Of a DNA stretch of 64,000 nucleotides, positions 9,229 through 17,182 are shown piece by piece; within the stretch, counting starts at the first letter, position 1; every line of letters begins with the position of its first letter. Origin of the DNA: Streptomyces aureoverticillatus (lineage in GTDB: Bacteria > Actinomycetota > Actinomycetes > Streptomycetales > Streptomycetaceae); the NCBI RefSeq assembly GCF_014649395.1, contig NZ_BMSY01000012.1, positions 186,001-250,000 of the forward strand. The letters run 5' to 3'. The notes below the pieces were generated by a model that was not told where the DNA came from, did no database searches, and saw only the letters and a list, made by a program, of their open reading frames with translations. The position numbers and the translations under genes are program-made.

Positions 9229-10140
9229 ATGCGCGTCGGAGTGATGATTCTCCCCGCCCAGTCCTGGCGGGAGTCCGCCCCGTACTGGCGGGCCGTCGAC
9301 GAGATGGGCTTCGACCACGCCTGGACGCACGATCATCTCGCCTGGCGCGACCTGCTCGACCGGACCTGGTTCGCGGCCCTGCCCACCCTCACCGCCGCGG
9401 CCGCGGTGACCGAGAGGGTGCGGCTCGGCACCCTCGTGTGCACGCCGAACTACCGGCACCCGGTCACGCTGGCCAAGGAGGCCGTCGCCCTCGACGACAT
9501 CTCCGAGGGCCGGATGATCCTCGGCCTCGGCGCCGGTGTGGACGGTCCCGACGCCCGGGTGCTCGGCGAGCCGGCGGTCGACACCCGCGCGCGGATGGCC
9601 CGGTTCGCCGAGTTCACCGAGCTCACGGACCGGCTGCTGCGCCAGGACGTCACGGACTTCGCCGGGAGTTGGTACGTCGCCGAGGAGGCGCGGATGTTCC
9701 CCGGCTGCCGACAGCGTCCCCGGCTGCCGCTCGCCGTGGCCGCCACCGGACCGCGCGCGATGCGCGTCGCCGCCCGGCACGCGGACGTCTGGATCACCAA
9801 CGGCACCTCGCCGCGGCCGGGGCTGCGCGCCGCGGTCGTGGACACGGCCGTCGTGCGCGAGCAGGTGGAACGGCTCGACGAGGCGTGCGCCGAGGCCGGC
9901 CGCGACCCGGCGGCCGTCGCCCGGCTCGTCTACCACGGCGACCGCACGCACCCCGCCCTGCGGTCCGTCGACGCGTTCACCGAACTGGCCGGACGCTACG
10001 CCGAACTCGGCGTGACGGACCTCGTCGTGCCGTTCCCCCGAGCCGAACCCCCGCACCAGGCCGACCCGGCCGTCCTCGAACGGATCGCCACCGACGTGCT
10101 GCCCACGCTGCAGGCGCGCTCGAACCGAACAGAAGGGTAA
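9229..10140 (+). CDS. Luciferase-like (LLM) F420/FMN-dependent oxidoreductase
   Basis: A 303-residue member of the bacterial luciferase-like superfamily, which uses F420 or FMN for oxidation or reduction of small molecules. The N-terminal strand MRVGVMILPAQSW, the TERVRLGTLVCTPNYRHPVTLAKEA block with its conserved RHP, and the DISEGRMILGLGAG segment are typical of LLM-class F420-dependent enzymes. GGAGG five bases before ATG 9229 sets the start; a GTG two codons earlier is less likely. It lies 82 bases after the second A-T gene and five bases before the next gene, so it is part of the same operon and probably tailors the peptide or makes a precursor. Cofactor and substrate are not readable. 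Confidence 0.88.
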   Translation: MRVGVMILPAQSWRESAPYWRAVDEMGFDHAWTHDHLAWRDLLDRTWFAALPTLTAAAAVTERVRLGTLVCTPNYRHPVTLAKEAVALDDISEGRMILGLGAGVDGPDARVLGEPAVDTRARMARFAEFTELTDRLLRQDVTDFAGSWYVAEEARMFPGCRQRPRLPLAVAATGPRAMRVAARHADVWITNGTSPRPGLRAAVVDTAVVREQVERLDEACAEAGRDPAAVARLVYHGDRTHPALRSVDAFTELAGRYAELGVTDLVVPFPRAEPPHQADPAVLERIATDVLPTLQARSNRTEG

Positions 10141-10145
10141 GTCCC

Positions 10146-11534
10146 ATGTCCGCCATATCGGATGCCCGCTCGGATGCCCACCCGGATCACATCGGCACCG
10201 TGCGCAACGCGCTGGCCCACTACCACTCCGGCGTGCAGGCCGCCGCCCGGCACCTCACGTCCCGGCGGGCGTCCACGGCACCCCTCCCGGTGCCGCTCAC
10301 CCTGCCGGAGGCCGACGAGGCGTTCACCCGTTTCACGGACGTCACCGACCTCGTCCTCACCCGGCTCGACGAGGAGTTGTACCTCCTCGACCTGATGCGC
10401 AGCCCCGGCACCCGCACCACCAAGGCGTTCGCCTCGCTGACGATGGTGGCCCGGGCCGTGGATCACATCCGGCGCACCGGCGAGCGCGTCGTCTTCCTCA
10501 CCCCGACCTCCGGCAACAAGGGCAGCGCCCTGCGTGACGCCGTCGCCCGCGCCTACGCCACCGGGTTCGCGAGCCCCGACGAGCTGCGCGTGGTGATGGT
10601 CGCGCCCGCCGCGTCGACGTCCAAGCTGCGCGGCGGCCCGCTGTCCGAGGACTCCGCGCTGCGCGGCGCCAACCCGGTCGCCCTGGCCGACGTCGACACC
10701 CCCGCCGGGGTGAAGGACCTCGCCAAGGAAGTCGTCGACGCGTACGCCGACGAGGCCCTGGCCGGCACCGGATTCCGCTGCTGGTACACCCTGGACCTGG
10801 ACAACTACCGCGTCGCCGACTCCGTACGCGCCTTCGCCGAGGCCGAACTCCTGCCACTCGGGCCGGACTCGCCGCCCCGCTGGCACGCGCACGCCGTCTC
10901 CAGCGCGTACGGGCTCCTCGGCTACCACCTCGGGCACCAGGTGCTCGCCGACGGCCTGTACCCGAAGCTCGCGGCGCCCGCCCGGCACCCGGGGTTCTTC
11001 CTCGTCCAGCAGCTCGCCACGCCCGACATGGTGGTGAGCGCCCTCGGCCGGGGCGTGCCCGGCTACACGCGGGACCCGGCCGCCGGAGTGTGGCGGCGGA
11101 CCGGCGACGACCCGGCGTTCCCCGAAGTCACCGACGACCCGGCCGAGGTACTCGACCCGACCTTCTACACCAAGAACCCGGTCACGTCGGCCGACATCGA
11201 CCCGCTGATCGGGCGGCACGGCGGCGGCGGGGTCGTGGTGTCCCGGCGCGAGTGCCTCGACCGGTTCGACCGGGTGCGGGAGCTCGCCGCCCGCGCGGGC
11301 GTGGCCATCGACGGCGATCCGGCGCGGATCCGCGAATGGTCCCTGATCAAGGTGCTTACCGGCATCCTGGTCGCCCGCGAGCGCGGTCTCGTCCCGTCGG
11401 GAACGCAGATCCTCGCGCACGCCTCCGGCTACTACACCGACGAGACGATTCCGCCGCTCCCCGTCGAGCACACCGAACCCGTCCGCACCGCACCGGAGTT
11501 GGCGAAGGTGCTCACCGCAGCGGTCTGTGCATGA
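10146..11534 (+). CDS. PLP fold-type II-like enzyme (threonine-synthase-like), function unknown
   Basis: A 462-residue protein that I do not recognise as a named enzyme. It has TRTTKAFAS near residue 85, where fold-type II PLP enzymes carry their cofactor lysine. About 30 residues later comes FLTPTSGNKGSAL, matching the SGNxG loop that holds the PLP ring in threonine synthase and related lyases. A glycine-rich GRHGGGGVVV lies near residue 355 and HASGYYTDE near the C-terminus. This suggests beta-elimination or beta-replacement on an amino-acid precursor, but the overall sequence is divergent and the assignment is inference. GAAGGG eight bases upstream supports ATG 10146. The end overlaps the next start as ATGA. 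Confidence 0.6.
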   Translation: MSAISDARSDAHPDHIGTVRNALAHYHSGVQAAARHLTSRRASTAPLPVPLTLPEADEAFTRFTDVTDLVLTRLDEELYLLDLMRSPGTRTTKAFASLTMVARAVDHIRRTGERVVFLTPTSGNKGSALRDAVARAYATGFASPDELRVVMVAPAASTSKLRGGPLSEDSALRGANPVALADVDTPAGVKDLAKEVVDAYADEALAGTGFRCWYTLDLDNYRVADSVRAFAEAELLPLGPDSPPRWHAHAVSSAYGLLGYHLGHQVLADGLYPKLAAPARHPGFFLVQQLATPDMVVSALGRGVPGYTRDPAAGVWRRTGDDPAFPEVTDDPAEVLDPTFYTKNPVTSADIDPLIGRHGGGGVVVSRRECLDRFDRVRELAARAGVAIDGDPARIREWSLIKVLTGILVARERGLVPSGTQILAHASGYYTDETIPPLPVEHTEPVRTAPELAKVLTAAVCA

Positions 11535-12694
11535 CCCTGGTCGCGACGGCCGAGGAGTGGCGCTACCGCTGGCACAACAGCGCCGACCCCCGGCTCATAC
11601 GCCTGCACCACACCGTCGACAGACTCACCGCCCTGCGCCCCGGTGTGACGGTCTCCCACCCTCAGGACGCGGACGGGCTCACCCTGGCGTACGCCGGTCT
11701 CGGCGCCGGACTCGACCACGTGCTGCCCTTCCTGGAGCAGCAGCGGGGCCCCACCGCCCGGCGGGAGCACCGGCGCACCACCTGGGCGCGGCTCGCCGCC
11801 CACGGCGTACCCGAGGCGGACCTGCTCGCCGTGGGCTGCCCGCCGGGCCGGACGTTCCGGCCGCCCGCCCGGCAGCCCACGGTGGTCGCCCCGTTCCGCG
11901 TCGGCCTGGTGGTGCACCTGGACCACGACCGCGCCGGCGCCACGGCCGTTCCGGCCCGGCTCTCCCGCAAGACCCGGCAGCAGTACCAGCGCGAACAGCG
12001 GACACTCGACAGATCCCTCGAAGTGGCCGCGACGCGGGCGGACTTCACGTTCTTCTACGACCGGATGCACCGCCCGACCATGGACCGCAGGCACGGCGCG
12101 GCGACCCGCTCGGTGCCTCCGAGGACGGCCTGGCACAGCCTCTTCCGGCACGGCGTGCTCTTCTTCCTGCGCGAGCGGGGCGAGCGCGTCGCCGGGATGC
12201 TGTGCCGTCTGGAGCCCGGCGCGCTCGTGCTGCGCCTCGCCGGGGTGCTCGACGGCGCCGACAGCCGCTACCGCTCGGGGACGTACGTCGCGTTGTACGT
12301 GTCCATCCTGGAGTGGGCCGCGCGGGAGGGCCTCGGACGGGTCGACCTGTCCGGCGCCGAGCCGTTCCTCAGCAAGGGCATCGTCCAGTTCAAGCGCAAG
12401 CTGCACCCTCATGTGGCGCCGCCCGCCACGCACTTCGCGGGCAAGCGGCTGTGGCTGTGCGTGCGCCGGGACACCCCCGCCGTGCGGGACTTCCTGGTCG
12501 CCAACCCCGTCCTGGCCGAGGGGCCGGGCGGGCTGCGCGCGACGTACTTCCACGACCGCGACCGGCCGCCGCGGACGGGCCTGCGCTGGCAGACCGGCGG
12601 TGTCGTGTGCGCCACCGAGGTCGATCTCGATGTGTTCCTGAAAGGATTGCCATGTGCGGTATCGCGGGCTGGGTCGACTTCACCCGGGACCTGA
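11531..12694 (+). CDS. FemAB/GNAT-like acyltransferase
   Basis: A 387-residue protein with the features of the acetyltransferase-like fold used by FemAB and related aminoacyl or acyl transferases. The segment LSRKTRQQYQREQRTL (near residue 145) and the later block GVLDGADSRYRSGTYVALYV followed by WAAREGLGRVDLSGAEPF resemble the second GNAT-like half of such proteins; KGIVQFKRKLHP follows. It could transfer an acyl or aminoacyl group to an amine of the product or precursor. Its start overlaps the PLP-like gene (ATGA) and its 3' end overlaps the asparagine-synthetase gene by 43 bases, so expression is coupled. The substrate is unknown. Confidence 0.6.
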   Translation: MTLVATAEEWRYRWHNSADPRLIRLHHTVDRLTALRPGVTVSHPQDADGLTLAYAGLGAGLDHVLPFLEQQRGPTARREHRRTTWARLAAHGVPEADLLAVGCPPGRTFRPPARQPTVVAPFRVGLVVHLDHDRAGATAVPARLSRKTRQQYQREQRTLDRSLEVAATRADFTFFYDRMHRPTMDRRHGAATRSVPPRTAWHSLFRHGVLFFLRERGERVAGMLCRLEPGALVLRLAGVLDGADSRYRSGTYVALYVSILEWAAREGLGRVDLSGAEPFLSKGIVQFKRKLHPHVAPPATHFAGKRLWLCVRRDTPAVRDFLVANPVLAEGPGGLRATYFHDRDRPPRTGLRWQTGGVVCATEVDLDVFLKGLPCAVSRAGSTSPGT

Positions 12695-14466
12695 GGACGG
12701 AGCGGCCGACCGTCGAGGCCATGACGGCCACCCTGAGCCGGCGCGGCCCGGACGCCTCCGGCGTCTGGCTGTCCCCGCACGCGGCGATCGGTCACCGCAG
12801 GCTCTCGGTCCTCGACCTCGAAGGCGGCCGGCAGCCCATGGAGGCCGCCCGCGCCCCCGGCCGCCCACCCGTCGTCCTCACCTACAGCGGCGAGGTCTAC
12901 AACTACCGCGCCCTGCGCGGGCAGTTGACCTCGCGCGGCCACACGTTCAGCACCGAGTCCGACACCGAGGTGGTGCTGCGCGCGTATCTGGAGTGGGGCG
13001 CGGGCTTCGTGGACCACCTGGCGGGCATGTACGCGTTCGCCGTCTGGGACGCCGAGCGCGAGGAACTGCTGCTGGTCCGCGACCGCCTCGGCGTCAAGCC
13101 GCTCTACTACCACCCGCTCCCGGGCGGCGTGCTGTTCGGCTCCGAGCCCAAGGCGCTCCTGGCCAACCCGCTGTTCCGCCCGCGGATGCGGCTCGAAGCG
13201 CTGCCCGTGCTGTTCAACCCCCGGCTGCTGATGCCCGGGGAGACGCCGCTCAGCGATCTGCACCAGGTCCCGCCGGGCCATCTCGTGCGCGTCGACCGGT
13301 CCGGCGTCCACACCACCCCGTACTGGCGGCTCGTCAGCCGTGAACACACCGACGACGAGCCCACGACGACGGCCCGGGTCCGTGAGCTGCTGACCGGGAT
13401 CGTCTCGGAGCAGATGGTCGCCGACGTGCCCACCTGCACCCTGCTGTCCGGCGGCCTCGACTCCAGTGCCGTCACCGCGCTCGCCGCCGCCGAACACCCG
13501 CACCTCACCTCGTACTCGATGGACTTCGAGGACGGCGACACCGACTTCCGGCCCACTCCCCTGCGCCCGGAACGCGACGCGCCGTACGCCCACGCCGCCG
13601 CGCGGCACATCGGCACCGAGCACATCGAGGTGCTGCTCGACCCGGCCCGGCTCGCGGACGCCGTCCCGGCCGCGCTCGCCGCGCGCGACCTGCCCAGCCT
13701 CGGCCAGTTCGACACCTCCATGTATCTGCTGTTCGCGCGGATACGGGAGCGCTTCACCGTCGCGCTGTCCGGGGAGGCGGCCGACGAGGTGTTCGGCGGC
13801 TACCCGTGGTTCTTCGACCCCGCCACCGTCCACCGCGACACCTTCCCCTGGCTGGGCAACGGCCCCCGGCTCACCGACTGCCTCGCCCCGGACGTCCGCG
13901 CCCGGGTGCGGCCCGAGGACGACGAACACGACCGCTACGCCACCCTCCTCGCCCGGGCGCCCCGCCTCGACGGCGAGACGGGACTCGGGGCGCGCATGCG
14001 CGAGGTGCTGTACCTCAGCCTCCAGGGCCCCCTCGCCTACCTCCTGGACCGCAAGGACCGGATGAGCATGGCCGTGGGCCTTGAGGTGCGGGTGCCGTTC
14101 TGCGACCACCGGCTTCTCGAGTACGTCTGGAACGTGCCCTGGAAGATGAAGACCGGCGACGGCCGGGAGAAGAGCGTGCTGCGCGCGGCCGTCGCGGACC
14201 TGCTGCCCGCGTCCGTGCTCGACCGCCGCAAGAGCGCCTATCCGGCGACCTTCGCGCCCGCGCACGGCGAGCGGGTCCGGGCCGAGCTCGACGCGCTCCT
14301 CTCCGACCCGGGCTCACCCCTGGCCGGACTCCTCGACGCGGCGGCCGTCCGGCGGCTCGGCGCGCACAGCGGCCCCATGATGGCCGTCGCCGACACCCTG
14401 CACCTGCTGCTGCCCCTGATCGAGGTGGACCGCTGGATGCGGGACTACCACGTCACAGTGGAATGA
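12652..14466 (+). CDS. asnB: Asparagine synthetase (glutamine-hydrolysing)-like amidotransferase
   Basis: A full-length class II glutamine amidotransferase of 604 residues. The mature N-terminus begins with Cys2 in MCGIAGW, the nucleophile that releases ammonia from glutamine, and the RRGPD and HRRLSVLD blocks complete the glutaminase domain. The synthetase domain has the ATP pyrophosphatase loop LLSGGLDSSA near residue 263 and SGEAADEVFGGYPW. It would adenylate a carboxylate and convert it to an amide. Its place as the last gene of the peptide operon suggests a role in amidating a precursor or the product, although ordinary asparagine synthesis cannot be excluded. It converges with the DUF885 gene 19 bases away. 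Confidence 0.93.
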   Translation: MCGIAGWVDFTRDLRTERPTVEAMTATLSRRGPDASGVWLSPHAAIGHRRLSVLDLEGGRQPMEAARAPGRPPVVLTYSGEVYNYRALRGQLTSRGHTFSTESDTEVVLRAYLEWGAGFVDHLAGMYAFAVWDAEREELLLVRDRLGVKPLYYHPLPGGVLFGSEPKALLANPLFRPRMRLEALPVLFNPRLLMPGETPLSDLHQVPPGHLVRVDRSGVHTTPYWRLVSREHTDDEPTTTARVRELLTGIVSEQMVADVPTCTLLSGGLDSSAVTALAAAEHPHLTSYSMDFEDGDTDFRPTPLRPERDAPYAHAAARHIGTEHIEVLLDPARLADAVPAALAARDLPSLGQFDTSMYLLFARIRERFTVALSGEAADEVFGGYPWFFDPATVHRDTFPWLGNGPRLTDCLAPDVRARVRPEDDEHDRYATLLARAPRLDGETGLGARMREVLYLSLQGPLAYLLDRKDRMSMAVGLEVRVPFCDHRLLEYVWNVPWKMKTGDGREKSVLRAAVADLLPASVLDRRKSAYPATFAPAHGERVRAELDALLSDPGSPLAGLLDAAAVRRLGAHSGPMMAVADTLHLLLPLIEVDRWMRDYHVTVE

Positions 14467-14485
14467 ACGCTCTGTTCAGCGGCGG

Positions 14486-16129
14486 TCAGTGACCGGACGG
14501 AGGGCCGGCGAGCGCGTCCGCCCGGTCGAGGTGGTCGCGGCGCCCGAGCAGTTCCCACCGCTGGAGCGCGAGCGGCACGTTGCCCTCCAGCCACAGGCGG
14601 CGGTGGAAGTCGGCGAGGGCGACGTCCCCGGGCAGCTCCGCGATCAGTTCGTTGATCTGGAGCTTGCCCACCTGGTAGCTGAGCGCCTGGCCCGGGTTCC
14701 CCGCGAAGAAGACCGCCTCCTCCCAGGCGGTCCCGCGGTCGGCGAGCACGTGGTCGAGCCGGTCCGTCGCCTCCTCGATGGTCAGGTCGCCCGTCGCCAG
14801 GCCGATGTCGACCTCCGCGCGCAGCGCCCGCAGCCGGAGGAACCCGGCGATCGTCAGCGCGCTGTGCGGGGCGTCGTCGAACAGCCCCGCGGAGAGCAGC
14901 AGTTCCTCCTGGTGGAAGGCGATGCCCTCGTTGGGCGTCGAGTCGTAGAAACGCCTGCGTACGGGGTTGGGGTGCTGCCACGACAGCGCGAGCTGCTGGG
15001 CGTGCACGCCCTCGTGGCAGATGCCGAGCCGGGGGTCGAGCGCGTCGGCGTACGGGAAGTAGGGCAGGCCGGGGTGCGGCCGCGGCACGTACCGCACGGC
15101 GTCCTCGTCGGCGCGCCCGATCGAGGTGAGGTCGTCGGGCACACCGAGCCACGTCAGCGGCGCGAGGTGGGCGGGCATGTCGACGAAGCGGTACCGGCGC
15201 AGGTCCCGCGGGTCGCGGAAGAGCCCGCGGTCGGCCAGGAAGGCGCGCGTCTCCCGCTCGGCGGCCTGCTGCCGGGCTATCTGCTCGGCCGAGGTGGACG
15301 GCAGGACGGCCGGGGGCAGGTCGCGGTGGCGCGCGCGGAGCACCTTCTCCAGGGCCGTGGACCGGTCCCACTCCTGCCGCGCCATCTCCCGGATGCGTTC
15401 CGGACGGTGCGGGAGCAGCGCCACCCGGTGCAGGAAGTGGCGCAGGTCGCCGACGGGTGCGCGCTCCGTGAAGTCCGCCTCGGTCCGGGGGGCGGCGAGC
15501 CAGTTCCGGTAGTCGGCCAGCGCCCGGGCGGCGGCTTCGGTCGCCTCGGGCAGGGCGCGCGCCTCGTCGGGCGGAAGCTGAGGGGCGAGCGCCCGCATGC
15601 TCGTGGTCAACCGCTCCTCGACTCCGTCGAGTTTGCGGACCGCGGACCGGGCGAACGGCCGCTCCGCGTGCCCCGCGAGGTTCTCCCGGGCGTGCCGCAA
15701 CGTGGCGGGCACCCGGCGCAGCTGACGCAGCACCGCTTCGGCCCGCTCACCGGCGAAGGGCCGCCGGTCGAGCAGGAGGCAGTAGAGGGGGCCCAGCGCC
15801 TGGTCGATGTAGAAGCACGGGTTGCGCTGCCAGCCGCGCAGGTGGTCGAGCTCCCAGCGGACCCGCGCGAGGGCCGAGCCGAGCAGCCGCGAGTCCACGG
15901 CATCGGGGCCCTCGGGGGGACCCGCCGCCCCGGACGGACTTCCCGCGCTCTTCGCGAACTCCGCCTCGAACTCCCCCAGCCTGCGGCGCTGTTCACGTAC
16001 CGCCTCGGCCGACCAGTCGGCCACCCACCCCGAAGGCCGCTCCACGCGCGGCAGATCGTCCCCCGAGTCGGGCTGGGTCTCCTCCCGCCAGGCCCAGAAC
16101 TCCTCCGCCAGTTCGGCTGTCGTCTTCAC
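14486..16129 (-). CDS. DUF885 family protein, metallopeptidase-like
   Basis: A 547-residue cytoplasmic protein of the DUF885 family. It contains a zinc-peptidase signature: H372-E373-GV-H376 and, 25 residues later, Glu401 in NEGIAFHQEE, the arrangement of gluzincin peptidases. The long helical N-terminal half and the C-terminal QVGKLQINEL segment are also family features. No signal peptide is seen. Its partner substrate is unknown; it sits directly beside the peptide cluster but on the opposite strand, so it may process or inactivate a peptide or may simply be a neighbour. ATG 16129 begins MKTTAELAEEFWAW. Confidence 0.8.
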   Translation of the reverse strand: MKTTAELAEEFWAWREETQPDSGDDLPRVERPSGWVADWSAEAVREQRRRLGEFEAEFAKSAGSPSGAAGPPEGPDAVDSRLLGSALARVRWELDHLRGWQRNPCFYIDQALGPLYCLLLDRRPFAGERAEAVLRQLRRVPATLRHARENLAGHAERPFARSAVRKLDGVEERLTTSMRALAPQLPPDEARALPEATEAAARALADYRNWLAAPRTEADFTERAPVGDLRHFLHRVALLPHRPERIREMARQEWDRSTALEKVLRARHRDLPPAVLPSTSAEQIARQQAAERETRAFLADRGLFRDPRDLRRYRFVDMPAHLAPLTWLGVPDDLTSIGRADEDAVRYVPRPHPGLPYFPYADALDPRLGICHEGVHAQQLALSWQHPNPVRRRFYDSTPNEGIAFHQEELLLSAGLFDDAPHSALTIAGFLRLRALRAEVDIGLATGDLTIEEATDRLDHVLADRGTAWEEAVFFAGNPGQALSYQVGKLQINELIAELPGDVALADFHRRLWLEGNVPLALQRWELLGRRDHLDRADALAGPPSGH

Positions 16130-16435
16130 GGTCGTCCTCGCGTCATGGCGTCGCCCCGCCCCGGATATGTCCCTGACACGTGCGTCCTACCCCGCACACA
16201 GGCCCCATCCACCTCGATCTTCACGGCCGAAAACCTCTTGGGCGCGGCCGAGGCCCGGCCATATCCCGCAAGGCTGCCCGCGGGCCGGTCCACGATCACC
16301 GCCACGGCACCTGCGACCTGCCGCCGCGGGTGTCGCGCGCGATTCCGGCCCAGGACCGCTGAATTCCGGCTGTCGTCCCCGCCCCTACCCCGGAGGTAAT
16401 CGACACCCGAAACGGGGTCTGGAAAGGTCCAGATC
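16130..16435. promoter_or_regulatory. Divergent intergenic region with an operator-like repeat
   Basis: These 306 bases lie between the DUF885 gene (-) and the TetR gene (+). No gene is supported. A perfect inverted repeat TCTGGA-AAGG-TCCAGA (16419-16434) covers the TetR ribosome site immediately before its ATG, a position suited to autorepression. No clear -35/-10 pair was seen. Confidence 0.45.
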
Positions 16436-17152
16436 ATGACTTCCACCAAGGCACAGCACGATGGGGACGCAGTCGTTCGGCGGCTGAAGGAAGAGGCGCT
16501 GCGGCGGATCGAGGGGCGGCACGCGGTCGACCTGGAACCGGGGGCGGTGGCCCGGGACGCCGGGGTCGACGCTGAGGACGCGGCGCGGCACTTCCCGGAC
16601 GAGGAAGCGTTGATGTCCGCGCTGATCGTGGGCGCGTACAACGCCGTGGCGGACAGCGCGGAGGCCGCCGCCGCGGCGGCCGTCGCGGCGGGAGCCGATC
16701 CGCTGCGCCGCTGGGTCGCCATCTGGCAGGGCGTACGGGAGTGGGCCGTGGCCCACCCGGAGGAGTACGTCATGCTCTGGGGCCGCCCGATTCCGGGGTA
16801 CACCGCCCCGCCGGAGACCGTGGAGGCCGTCGGCCGCATCGTGGGGGCGATGGTGGCCGTCCTGCGCGACGCCCGGAAGGCGGGCGAGCTCACCGAGGAC
16901 CGGCCCGGTGAGGCGCCGTTGAGCGACGGAATGCTGCAGAACGTCGCGGCGCTCGGCTCGGGGCCGCTGGAAGGGCTCCCCGACGGCGTGATCGCCCGCA
17001 TGTTCGTGGTGTGGACGCAGCTGCACGGCATGGTCGGATTCGAGGTCAACAACCACCTCGCGGCCGTCGCGGTGGACCCGGCGTCGGTCTTCGAGTACGG
17101 CGCCGGGTCCATGGGCGAGTACATCGGCCTGCGCCGCCGGGCCGATCAGTGA
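16436..17152 (+). CDS. TetR/AcrR-family transcriptional regulator
   Basis: A 238-residue regulator with a TetR-like layout: an N-terminal helix-turn-helix within about residues 10-60, where DLEPGAVARDAGVDAEDAARHFPDEEALMSA replaces the usual sequence, followed by an all-helical ligand domain resembling the WHG type (WVAIWQGVREWAVAHPEEYVMLWG). The recognition helix is unusually acidic and degenerate, which may weaken DNA binding. GGAAAGG eight bases upstream fixes ATG 16436. The inverted repeat over the ribosome site suggests self-control. Its targets could include the divergent DUF885 gene. Confidence 0.82.
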   Translation: MTSTKAQHDGDAVVRRLKEEALRRIEGRHAVDLEPGAVARDAGVDAEDAARHFPDEEALMSALIVGAYNAVADSAEAAAAAAVAAGADPLRRWVAIWQGVREWAVAHPEEYVMLWGRPIPGYTAPPETVEAVGRIVGAMVAVLRDARKAGELTEDRPGEAPLSDGMLQNVAALGSGPLEGLPDGVIARMFVVWTQLHGMVGFEVNNHLAAVAVDPASVFEYGAGSMGEYIGLRRRADQ

Positions 17153-17182
17153 CGCGTCGGTGACCGGTGGTTCAGGGCCCGC

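Noticed and set aside
9438..10145. Upstream extension of the PLP-like protein
   Set aside because: It overlaps the LLM oxidoreductase in a different frame with no family sequence; a ribosome site precedes ATG 10146.
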